Part shown: piece after piece, positions 1 through 5,047 of the stretch
How positions within the stretch are numbered: the first letter of the stretch is position 1
Layout of the letters: each line of letters starts with the position of its first letter
DNA from: Sphingomonas bacterium
Lineage (GTDB): Bacteria > Pseudomonadota > Alphaproteobacteria > Sphingomonadales > Sphingomonadaceae
Direction of reading: 5' to 3'
Length of the DNA stretch: 5,047 nucleotides
Assembly (NCBI RefSeq): GCF_903643065.1
Contig: NZ_CAHJWX010000192.1
Span: 1 to 5,047 of the forward strand
Program-made: the position numbers and the translations under genes
Notes under the pieces: model-generated
The model's database searches: none
Told to the model about the DNA's origin: nothing
The model's input: the letters and a program-made list of their open reading frames with translations, nothing else

Positions 1-194
1 CCGGCGCGAGCCTCGGCATCGCGGGCGCGCGCCTCGCCCCGCGCGCGCGGATCGAGCGTCAACATCGCGTGGAGCGCCGGGTCCAGCGCGGCGATGCGCT
101 CCAGGCACTCGCCCAGCAAGGCGTCGGCAGTCAGCTCGCCGGCGGCGAGCCGCGGCGCCAGCTCGACGATCGTCGCGTCCGCGTCGCTCAGCAC
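1..194 (-). CDS. Amidase-signature family protein, N-terminal part only (runs off the left edge)
   Basis: The frame reads leftward from a GTG at 194-192 and stays open to base 1, giving the first 64 residues of a longer protein. The visible part resembles the N-terminal helical region of amidase-signature (AS) enzymes of the GatA/AtzF type: an ELAPRLAAGELTADALL helix, then LERIAALDPALHAMLTLD, then an Ala/Arg-rich helix ending in ARDAEARA. In this family that segment precedes the Ser-cisSer-Lys catalytic core, which is outside the window, so catalytic competence cannot be judged. Members hydrolyse amide bonds (amides, carbamoyl compounds, allophanate and others); the substrate here is unknown. 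The start overlaps the aldolase stop by 7 bases, and no clear Shine-Dalgarno is seen, so translational coupling is likely. The GTG is the only reasonable start in frame before the conserved region; the next ATG falls at residue 44. The family call rests on a short segment. Confidence 0.72.
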   Translation of the reverse strand, partial: MLSDADATIVELAPRLAAGELTADALLGECLERIAALDPALHAMLTLDPRARGEARARDAEARA

Positions 195-940
195 CGGGCG
201 CGGCGCAGGAGATCGGCCGCCCCGCTCAGGAGGAACCCATGGTCGGAGCCGAGCAGGAACAGGCTCGCCCCCTGTTGCGCCCAAAGCGGCACGTCCTCGA
301 TCCGCGCGAGGAACATGCCGACCGTCCGCCCGTGGCGCTGGCCGGCCGCGCAGACGCGTTCCACCGCGGCGATCACCTGCGGGTCGTCCTGGCTGGCGGC
401 GCCGTAGGCGACGGTCAGGTCGGCGCGCCCCACGAACAGCGCGTCGATCCCGTCGACCGCCGCGATCGCGTCGATCGCGTCGATCGCCTCGGGATCCTCG
501 ATCTGGGCCACCGCCACGGTCCGCGCCTCGGCGACGGCCAAGATGTCCGCCATCGGTCGCGTGGTATAGCCCGCCGCCCGCGACGAGCCGGCATAGCCGC
601 GCCCGCCGCGTCCATAGCGGCACGCGGCCGCAAAGGCCGCCGCGTCCGCGGCCGAGCGGATATGCGGCGCCACCACCCCCGTCGCGCCGCAATCGAGCGC
701 GTTCAGGATCTGCTCGGGGCTGGCGACCGGCACGCGGATCAGCAGGTCCTTGCCCGCCGCGCGCGCCGCCATCGCGCAGCCGTCGCTCGCCAGGCGATCG
801 AACGGCGCGTGTTCGGCATCGATGCACAGGCAGTCGAGGTCGGTCATCGCCAGCACCTCGACCACGATGGGCGACGGCGTCTTGACGAACGTGCCGACGA
901 TACGCTCGCCCGCCGCCAGCCGCGCCTTCAACGCCGTCAC
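188..940 (-). CDS. HpcH/HpaI-family class II aldolase (2-oxo-acid / citrate-lyase-like)
   Basis: This is a 250-residue protein, close to the family norm of about 250-260. Members are divalent-metal aldolases that cleave or form 4-hydroxy-2-oxo acids to pyruvate plus an aldehyde, in a cytosolic TIM barrel. Key residues line up with E. coli HpaI at an offset of one: His44 in IDAEHAP, Arg69 in LLIRVPV, Gln146 and metal ligand Glu148 in AQIEDPEA, and metal ligand Asp174 in FVGRADL. The usual GPADL motif has Arg instead of Pro. The C-terminal LFLLGSDHGFL stretch is also typical. I chose the GTG at 940-938 because conserved sequence begins there (TALKARLAAGERIVGTF) and it overlaps the upstream stop as GTGA. 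The longer ATG reading from 1060 only adds Arg-rich shadow sequence inside the MetE-like gene. No Shine-Dalgarno is evident, so coupling to the upstream gene is likely. The true substrate cannot be read from sequence. Confidence 0.9.
   Translation of the reverse strand: MTALKARLAAGERIVGTFVKTPSPIVVEVLAMTDLDCLCIDAEHAPFDRLASDGCAMAARAAGKDLLIRVPVASPEQILNALDCGATGVVAPHIRSAADAAAFAAACRYGRGGRGYAGSSRAAGYTTRPMADILAVAEARTVAVAQIEDPEAIDAIDAIAAVDGIDALFVGRADLTVAYGAASQDDPQVIAAVERVCAAGQRHGRTVGMFLARIEDVPLWAQQGASLFLLGSDHGFLLSGAADLLRRARC
463..489. repeat. Three tandem 9-bp units inside the aldolase gene
   Basis: The unit CGATCGCGT occurs at 463-471 and 472-480, and a third copy with one mismatch (CGATCGCCT) at 481-489. 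The repeats are in frame and encode the EAIDAIDAI stretch between metal ligands Glu148 and Asp174. Spacing between the two ligands matches E. coli HpaI, so this looks like codon-level convergence or a neutral array, not an insertion. Confidence 0.6.
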
Positions 941-2088
941 GCGGCCGCCGGCCACGCCGCGCGGCTGGCGAGCGCGGCGCCTTCGGCCAGGCTGGCGAGC
1001 TTGGCATAGACGATCTCCGGATCGACCGCGCCAAAGCCGGCGAAGGTCGAGAAGCCGCAATCCGTCCCCGCGATCACCCGATCACGGCCGACCAGGTTGG
1101 TGAACGTCTCGATCCGCTGCTTGACCACCCTGGAATGCTCGATGAAATTGGTCGTGCTGTCGATCACGCCGGGGATCAGGATCTTGTCCTCGGGCACGAG
1201 CGCGGGCCGCTCGGCGAACGCCTGCCAGTCATGCTGGTGACGCGGGTTGGCGGTCTCGAACAACAGGCCCGCGGGCTTGGCGCGCATCAGCGTGGGCAGG
1301 ATGGTCTCCATCTCGACATCGTGGTGATGCGGCCCCTCGTAATTGCCCCAGCACACGTGCATCCGCACGCGATCGGCGGCCACGTTGCGCAACGCGTGGT
1401 TGAGCACGTCGACATGCTGGGCGATCAGCCTCAGGTAATCGGCGTCCGACCGGTCCTTGTACATCATGTGGCGCCCGAGCCCGAGATCGGGGCTGTCGAG
1501 CTGGAGCACCAGCCCGGCCGCGACGATCGCCTCATATTCGGGCCGCATCGCCTCGGCGAGCGCCTCCAGGTAGGCGTCGGCGGTGGAGTAGTGGTCGTTC
1601 GGCTGGAACAGGGCGATCACGCCCGGCGAGGCCGCGTTCATGAACGCGCCGGCCGGACGATGCCGCTTCCGCGCCGCCGCGAACCGGTCGATGTCCTCCT
1701 CCAGCGGCTTCAGCGTCACGCAGGCGACATCGCCCACGCATCGCGGCCGACGATAGCTGGGCGTCCCGCCGCTCTTCGCCTGCCGATCGAGGAAGGTGGG
1801 GAACGCCTCCAGATCGGCCGGCGGTGATCGCGGGCTGTCGCCGTCGAAGCCCGATATCCGATCCTTGATATAGGTGGCGTAGGAGATTTTGGACATCTCG
1901 CCGTCCGAGACGATGTCGATGCCGGCCGCCACCTGCCTCGCGACGCAGGCGTCCACCGCCTCCGCCAGCACGCGCGCGCGCGTGGCAGCATCGACCGCCT
2001 CGCCGCGTTCCTCGGCGAAGACGATGTCCGTCACGGCGGCGCTACGCGGCAGCGAACCGACATGGGTCGTCAGGATGCGGTCGGCCAT
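937..2088 (-). CDS. MetE-core protein: cobalamin-independent methionine synthase catalytic-domain family (zinc thiol alkyltransferase-like)
   Basis: This 383-residue protein corresponds to the C-terminal catalytic barrel of MetE alone. Full MetE is about 750 residues, while stand-alone relatives such as YxjG-type proteins and epoxyalkane:coenzyme M transferase are about 370-380. The N-terminal THVGSLPRS motif (8-16) is a family hallmark. The zinc ligands known from MetE (His641, Cys643, Glu665, Cys726) are all matched: His244 and Cys246 in MHVCWGNY, Glu278 in LLFETANPR, and Cys344 in GTDCGFST. A LQLDSPDLG segment (196-204) matches the substrate-binding Asp strand. A zinc-activated thiol alkyl transfer is therefore plausible. 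Without the N-terminal folate-binding half, it may not be a true methionine synthase. ATG at 2088-2086 is chosen because AGGAG lies 8 bases upstream and conserved sequence begins with ADRILTTHVGS. The longer reading from 2181 adds nonconserved residues through the promoter region. It is first in the leftward run and ends in a GTGA overlap with the aldolase. The donor and acceptor are unknown. Confidence 0.9.
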   Translation of the reverse strand: MADRILTTHVGSLPRSAAVTDIVFAEERGEAVDAATRARVLAEAVDACVARQVAAGIDIVSDGEMSKISYATYIKDRISGFDGDSPRSPPADLEAFPTFLDRQAKSGGTPSYRRPRCVGDVACVTLKPLEEDIDRFAAARKRHRPAGAFMNAASPGVIALFQPNDHYSTADAYLEALAEAMRPEYEAIVAAGLVLQLDSPDLGLGRHMMYKDRSDADYLRLIAQHVDVLNHALRNVAADRVRMHVCWGNYEGPHHHDVEMETILPTLMRAKPAGLLFETANPRHQHDWQAFAERPALVPEDKILIPGVIDSTTNFIEHSRVVKQRIETFTNLVGRDRVIAGTDCGFSTFAGFGAVDPEIVYAKLASLAEGAALASRAAWPAAA

Positions 2089-2096
2089 CAGCTGCT

Positions 2097-2101
2097 CTCC
2101 T
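2097..2101 (-). promoter_or_regulatory. Ribosome binding site of the MetE-core gene
   Basis: Read on the minus strand, AGGAG (within GAGGAGAG) sits 8 bases before the ATG at 2088. It decides this start over the in-frame ATG at 2181, which would add 31 residues lacking family similarity. Confidence 0.8.
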
Positions 2102-2171
2102 CGCCGTCGATTTACCCTCGATCCGCCAACCAGGCTGAATCCGGCGATCATCGGGCCACGTCGGGTCGCCC

Positions 2172-2200
2172 TTGATTGCATTCGGATGCAGGATTAGTGC
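2172..2200 (+). promoter_or_regulatory. Weak candidate promoter for the rightward isomerase/kinase genes
   Basis: TTGATT (2172-2177) and TAGTGC (2195-2200) are separated by 17 bases. This would overlap the leftward promoter back to back and leave a GC-rich leader of about 110 bases before the RpiB-like start. The -10 is a poor match, and no better candidate was seen between 2200 and 2320. Confidence 0.22.
2177..2190. promoter_or_regulatory. Perfect inverted repeat in the divergent promoter region, possible operator
   Basis: TGCAT-TCGG-ATGCA is a perfect 5-bp inverted repeat with a 4-base centre. It lies between the -35 and -10 of the rightward candidate promoter and over the predicted start of the leftward transcript, a position where one repressor could control both. 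No regulator gene is in the window, so the cognate protein is unknown. Confidence 0.35.
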
Positions 2201-2218
2201 GGCCGAACGGCAAGTCAA
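2191..2218 (-). promoter_or_regulatory. Candidate sigma-70-type promoter for the leftward run
   Basis: On the minus strand, TTGACT (2218-2213) is a good -35 element. It is followed after 16 bases by TAATCC (2196-2191), a poor -10. The region is less GC-rich than its surroundings. Transcription would begin near 2184, leaving a leader of about 95 bases before the MetE-core ATG. This is motif matching only. Confidence 0.35.
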
Positions 2219-2307
2219 GATCGGTCCCCGCTGCGCGCGCCGGTGGCGGCATGCGGCCGGCGAAGCGCGCGGGTGGGTCCCGGCTCGGGATCATGGGCCG
2301 TCAGGAT

Positions 2308-2311
2308 GGAG
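2308..2311 (+). promoter_or_regulatory. Ribosome binding site supporting the GTG start of the RpiB-like gene
   Basis: GGAG lies 9 bases before the GTG at 2321. The in-frame ATG at 2306 overlaps this site and has no spaced Shine-Dalgarno of its own. The family N-terminus (KVLIGGDSAG) also starts right after the GTG. Confidence 0.5.
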
Positions 2312-2320
2312 ACAGGGATC

Positions 2321-2776
2321 GTGAAGGTTCTCATCGGGGGTGACAGCGCCGGCCAGCCGCTCGTCGACGTGCTGTTCGAGCATCTCGCGTCGCTCGACGG
2401 GATCGACGTCACGCGCGACGTGCCGGCGGCCGAGGACGAGCGCTATGCCTATGTCGCGGACCGCGTCGCCAACGCCGTCCGGGATGAGCGATACGAGCGC
2501 GCCGTCCTGATCTGCGGCACCGGCCTGGGCGTCAGCATCGCGGCCAACAAGGTGCCGGGCATCCGCGCGGCGCTGGCGCACGACACCTATTCGGCCGAAC
2601 GCGCCGTCAAGAGCAACGACGCGCAGATCCTGGCGCTGGGTGCCCGCGTGATCGGCCCCGAACTCGCCAAGGCCGTCGTCGGCACCTATTTGGCGGCGCG
2701 CTACGATCCCGCGAGTCATTCGGCCGCGAACATCGCGGCGATCGACGAGGTCGACGCCCGCTATTCGAGCCGTTGA
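2321..2776 (+). CDS. derI: RpiB/LacAB-family sugar-phosphate isomerase, probable D-erythrulose-4-phosphate isomerase (DerI/EryI type)
   Basis: This is a 151-residue protein, the usual RpiB length. It is a cytosolic aldose-ketose isomerase with a Rossmann-like fold. The N-terminal strand is KVLIGGDSAGQPL, the catalytic ICGTGLGVSIAANK loop carries Cys65 and Thr67, and KSNDAQILALGARVIG follows. Two ribose-5-phosphate isomerase hallmarks are replaced: His10 of E. coli RpiB (GCDH) is Ser9 in GGDS, and ring-opening His99 (QHND) is Ser98 in KSND. The C-terminal phosphate-binding arginines of E. coli RpiB also appear lost in YDPASHSAANIAAI. These changes argue against a housekeeping ribose-5-phosphate isomerase and fit the DerI/EryI branch, which converts D-erythrulose 4-phosphate to D-erythrose 4-phosphate. 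I chose GTG 2321 on ribosome-site and family grounds; ATG 2306 would add five residues. The stop is one base before the next gene. Family is certain; substrate is inferred from residues and neighbours. Confidence 0.88.
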   Translation: MKVLIGGDSAGQPLVDVLFEHLASLDGIDVTRDVPAAEDERYAYVADRVANAVRDERYERAVLICGTGLGVSIAANKVPGIRAALAHDTYSAERAVKSNDAQILALGARVIGPELAKAVVGTYLAARYDPASHSAANIAAIDEVDARYSSR

Positions 2777-2777
2777 G

Positions 2778-3569
2778 ATGGCGGCCGCGGACCTGTTCGG
2801 TGGCCGGTCGCGACGGCTGGTGGGCACGAGCTGGAAGATGAACAAGCTGCGGGCGGACGCGGATGCGTTCTGCACCACGCTGGTCGCGGACGGCGCGGCG
2901 CTCGCGAGCCGCGTCGATCTGTTCGTCGTTCCACCCTTCACCCTGATCGAGCGCGTCGCCGCCGCGCTCGGCCGCACCGGGATCGCGGTAGGCGCGCAGA
3001 ACGTCCATTGGGACGATGCGGGCGCCTGGACAGGCGAGATCTCGGCGCCGCAGGCGGGCGATGCCGGCGCCTCCTTCGTCGAGATCGGGCATAGCGAGCG
3101 TCGCGCCAACTTCGCCGAGACCGACGGCACCGTCGCCCGCAAGGTCGCCGCCGTCGCCCGCAACGGTCTGGGGGCGCTCGTCTGCATCGGCGACACGGCG
3201 GACGAGCACCGGGCGGGCCGTTCGGCGGACGTGCTCGCCGATCAGGTCGACGCCGCCTTGTCCTTGGCCGCCGCCGCCGATCCCGCCGCGATCGCCTTTG
3301 CCTATGAGCCGGTCTGGGCGATCGGCGAGCACGGCACGCCGGCCGATCCGGCCTTCGCCAACGACATGATCGCAGGCATCGCCGCGCGCGCCGGCGCACG
3401 GCTCGGGCGCGAGGTGAGCGTGCTCTACGGCGGCAGTGTCCATCGCGACAATGCCGCCGCGCTCGCCGCCCAACCCGATATCGACGGCCTGTTCATCGGC
3501 CGCTCCGCCTGGGACGCGGCCGGATTGCTCGCCATCGCCCATCTGTTCGCGGACGTGCGGGATCGATGA
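2778..3569 (+). CDS. lerI: Divergent triose-phosphate-isomerase-family protein, probable L-erythrulose-1-phosphate isomerase (LerI/EryH type)
   Basis: This is a 263-residue TIM barrel near normal TPI length (about 250). The catalytic set is present: Lys20 in GTSWKMN, His105 in IGHSERR, Glu177 in AYEPVWAIG, the CIGDT segment with Cys136, and the YGGS phosphate loop at 217-220. Departures from housekeeping TPI are consistent. The near-invariant GNWKMN is GTSWKMN, so the substrate-contacting Asn is Ser18. GAFTGE is GAWTGE (82-87). Lid loop 6, normally AIGTGKTAT, reads AIGEHGTPA without the GKTA part. The C-terminal VGGASL phosphate strand is IGRSAW (240-245). I recall these as marks of the EryH/LerI branch, which converts L-erythrulose 1-phosphate to D-erythrulose 4-phosphate. 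ATG 2778 lies one base after the RpiB-like stop with only a weak GAG-type ribosome site, so translation is probably coupled. The family is certain; the C4 substrate is inferred. Confidence 0.9.
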   Translation: MAAADLFGGRSRRLVGTSWKMNKLRADADAFCTTLVADGAALASRVDLFVVPPFTLIERVAAALGRTGIAVGAQNVHWDDAGAWTGEISAPQAGDAGASFVEIGHSERRANFAETDGTVARKVAAVARNGLGALVCIGDTADEHRAGRSADVLADQVDAALSLAAAADPAAIAFAYEPVWAIGEHGTPADPAFANDMIAGIAARAGARLGREVSVLYGGSVHRDNAAALAAQPDIDGLFIGRSAWDAAGLLAIAHLFADVRDR

Positions 3570-3570
3570 A

Positions 3571-3583
3571 CCGGCAAAGCCGG
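3571..3583 (+). repeat. Small hairpin between the TPI-like and kinase genes
   Basis: CCGGC-AAA-GCCGG is a perfect 5-bp stem with a 3-base loop, starting two bases after the isomerase stop and ending just before the kinase ribosome site. There is no T-run, so it is not a convincing terminator. It might tune mRNA stability or be chance in GC-rich DNA. Confidence 0.4.
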
Positions 3584-3588
3584 ACGGC

Positions 3589-3598
3589 AGGAGAGAGG
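3589..3598 (+). promoter_or_regulatory. Ribosome binding site of the kinase gene
   Basis: AGGAGAGAGG is purine-rich; its last GAGAGG ends 8 bases before the ATG at 3607. This is the strongest ribosome site of the rightward genes. It supports independent initiation of the kinase after the 37-base gap. Confidence 0.75.
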
Positions 3599-3606
3599 AC
3601 GCCCCC

Positions 3607-5047
3607 ATGAGGAAGACCAAGAAGCTCATCAACGATCCCGACCGGATCGTGTCGGAGATGGTGGAGGGGATGGTCGCCGCGCATCCGGCGATCCTGCGTT
3701 CGGTGGGCGACACCGGCCGCGTCCTCGTCGCCAGGGACGGGCCGCGCGACGGCAAGGTCGGCATCCTGATCGGCGGGGGCTCGGGCCACGAGCCCGCCTT
3801 TGCGGGCTATGTCGGCCGCGGGCTGGCCGATGCCGCCGTGATCGGCAACGTCTTCGCCTCGCCCTCCCCCCGGCCGATCGCGGAGGGCACGCGCGCGATC
3901 AGCGGCGGGCGGGGCGTCGTCCACCTATATGGCAATTACTCGGGCGACGTCATGAACTTCGGCATGGCGGCGGAGCTGTGCGCGGCCGACGGCATCGAGG
4001 TGCGGTCCGTGCCGGTGATTGACGACGTCGCCTCCGCGCCCGCCGAGCGCGCGGGGGAGCGGCGCGGCATCGCCGGCGACTTCTTCGTCTTCAAGATCGC
4101 CGGCGCGGCCGCAGACCGGATGCTCGATCTCGACGCGGTGGAGGCGGCGGCGCGCAAGGCGAACCGGCGGACGTTCACGATGGGCGTCGCGCTGGAACCC
4201 TGCTCGCTGCCCCAGACGCGCAAGCCGAACTTCCAGATCGCCGATGGTGAGATGGAGATCGGCATGGGCATCCACGGCGAACCGGGCGTGCGGACCGGCC
4301 CGCTGGAAAGCGCCGACCGCGTGACCGACGATCTGATGGCGCGCATCTTCGCGGAGGCGGGGCTGACGGCGGGCGACCGGGTCGCCGTGCTGGTCAACGG
4401 CCTCGGCGCCACCGCGATGATGGAGCTGTACATCCTGTTCAGGCGCGCGGCGCAGCTGCTCGGCGAGCGCGAGGTCGCGATCCATGCCTCCTGGGTCGGC
4501 GAATATGTCACCGCGCTGGAGATGGCCGGGGCGTCGATCACGCTGCTGGTGCTCGACGACGAGCTCGCCTCGCTCCTCGACCATCCCTGCGCCACGCCCG
4601 CGCTGAACGTGGGCCAGGTCACCGCCGAGCCGGTCGGATCGGGCCCGCGCGCGGAGGCGGAGCCGGGCGAGACCGCGGCCCCCTGGGCCGACGACGAGGT
4701 GGTCGACGACGACGCGCCCGACGGCGATTTCCGGGCCGAGACGATGCGCGCCGCGGTGATCGCGATCCGGGACGCGATCCTGGACCAGCAGGACTGGCTG
4801 TCCGAGCTGGACGGGGTAGTGGGCGACGGCGACCATGGCGTCACGATGGCGACGGGGTGGCAGGCCGCCGCCGATGCCGTGGCGCGGACCGCGCCCGACA
4901 CCGGCATCGCGGGCATCTGCCGCAGCGTCGCCGAGGCGTTCCTGGACGCGGTCGGGGCGTCGTCCGGGCCGCTGATCGCCACCGCCATCCTGCGCGCCGG
5001 GGAGACGGCGAACGGACGGCGCGGGCTGGACGGTGCGGCGACCGCGG
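3607..5047 (+). CDS. Fused DhaK-DhaL dihydroxyacetone-kinase-type enzyme, probable tetrulose (erythrulose) kinase; 3' end outside the window
   Basis: Residues 1-480 are visible of a protein expected to be about 570-590. Residues 1-335 form the DhaK substrate domain: GGGSGHEP (57-64) with His61 matching E. coli His56, SPSP at 85-88, NYSGDVMNF with Asp114 matching Asp109, and GIHGEPG with His223 matching the His218 that binds the substrate carbonyl covalently. An acidic, Pro-rich linker follows (about 340-375). Then comes the DhaL nucleotide domain, with Mg-binding aspartates in LDGVVGDGDHG (401-411) and VGASSGP (449-455), cut off by the window edge. The fusion implies direct ATP use and not PTS phosphoryl transfer. 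E. coli Lys104, a dihydroxyacetone contact, is Gly109 here (LYGNYSGD against IIKNYTGD), which could make room for a larger ketose. With its two neighbours it fits the LerK/DerK role, phosphorylating L- or D-erythrulose. Plain dihydroxyacetone kinase remains possible. Confidence 0.9.
   Translation, partial: MRKTKKLINDPDRIVSEMVEGMVAAHPAILRSVGDTGRVLVARDGPRDGKVGILIGGGSGHEPAFAGYVGRGLADAAVIGNVFASPSPRPIAEGTRAISGGRGVVHLYGNYSGDVMNFGMAAELCAADGIEVRSVPVIDDVASAPAERAGERRGIAGDFFVFKIAGAAADRMLDLDAVEAAARKANRRTFTMGVALEPCSLPQTRKPNFQIADGEMEIGMGIHGEPGVRTGPLESADRVTDDLMARIFAEAGLTAGDRVAVLVNGLGATAMMELYILFRRAAQLLGEREVAIHASWVGEYVTALEMAGASITLLVLDDELASLLDHPCATPALNVGQVTAEPVGSGPRAEAEPGETAAPWADDEVVDDDAPDGDFRAETMRAAVIAIRDAILDQQDWLSELDGVVGDGDHGVTMATGWQAAADAVARTAPDTGIAGICRSVAEAFLDAVGASSGPLIATAILRAGETANGRRGLDGAATA

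Noticed and set aside
239..1009. Plus-strand frames opposite the aldolase (256 and 263 residues)
   Set aside because: Arg- and Pro-rich low-complexity translation, no domain, antisense to a protein with an intact HpaI active site.
188..1060. Aldolase reading extended to an ATG at 1060 (290 residues)
   Set aside because: The extra 40 residues are Arg-rich shadow sequence within the MetE-core gene; family similarity and the GTGA overlap place the start at 940.
2145..2153. CGAT-C-ATCG inverted repeat as a second operator
   Set aside because: Only 4 bp per arm, flanks do not pair, and such motifs are frequent by chance in this base composition.
937..2181. MetE-core reading extended to an ATG at 2181 (414 residues)
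   Set aside because: It would start at the candidate transcription start, lacks a ribosome site, and adds 31 residues with no family resemblance; ATG 2088 has AGGAG at 8 bases.
2243..2320. N-terminal extension of the RpiB-like protein to ATG 2243
   Set aside because: The added residues are Gly/Arg/Ser-rich and RpiB proteins begin at the KVLIGGDSAG strand; GTG 2321 has a spaced GGAG.
2291..3196. Long minus-strand open frame opposite the RpiB-like and TPI-like genes
   Set aside because: It is antisense to two genes with intact catalytic motifs; its Arg/Asp/Val-rich composition is typical of mirror frames in GC-rich DNA.
3571..3583. Rho-independent terminator between the TPI-like and kinase genes
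   Set aside because: The stem is only 5 bp and no T-run follows; a strong ribosome site and same-strand gene come right after.
3925..4988. Minus-strand open frames of 303 and 350 residues opposite the kinase
   Set aside because: Both lie wholly antisense to a DhaK-DhaL protein with all key residues; one is Ser/Ala/Pro-rich and the other Arg/His-rich, with no recognisable domain.

Overview
The window is about 70% G+C, dense with genes, and has strong C/G third-position codon bias. Protein style, GTG starts and tight gene overlaps suggest a high-GC alphaproteobacterium, possibly sphingomonad-like. That placement is an impression from the sequence, not a search result. No RNA genes, insertion sequences or CRISPR arrays are visible.

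Layout: two divergent gene sets face away from a 232-bp intergenic region (2089-2320). Leftward, on the minus strand, lies a tightly overlapping run. It contains a MetE-core (cobalamin-independent methionine synthase catalytic domain) protein (2088-937), an HpcH/HpaI-family aldolase (940-188, joined by a 4-base GTGA overlap), and the start of an amidase-signature protein (194 to beyond base 1). Rightward, on the plus strand, lie an RpiB/LacAB-type sugar-phosphate isomerase (2321-2776), a divergent triose-phosphate-isomerase-like protein (2778-3569), and a fused DhaK-DhaL dihydroxyacetone-kinase-type enzyme (3607 to beyond the right edge).

How the rightward genes probably work together: a DhaK-family kinase, a TIM-family isomerase and an RpiB-family isomerase form the enzyme set known for tetritol/tetrulose catabolism (LerK/LerI/DerI in Mycobacterium smegmatis; EryH/EryI in Brucella). 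The predicted route is L-erythrulose to L-erythrulose 1-phosphate, then D-erythrulose 4-phosphate, then D-erythrose 4-phosphate, which enters the pentose phosphate pathway. Each of the three proteins departs from its housekeeping relative at active-site positions, in ways that fit a four-carbon substrate. The substrate assignment is inference. No polyol dehydrogenase, transporter or regulator lies inside the window.

The leftward set has clear families but no recognised pathway. The shared intergenic region holds plausible, partly overlapping divergent promoters and a perfect 5-bp inverted repeat placed so that one regulator could act on both directions.
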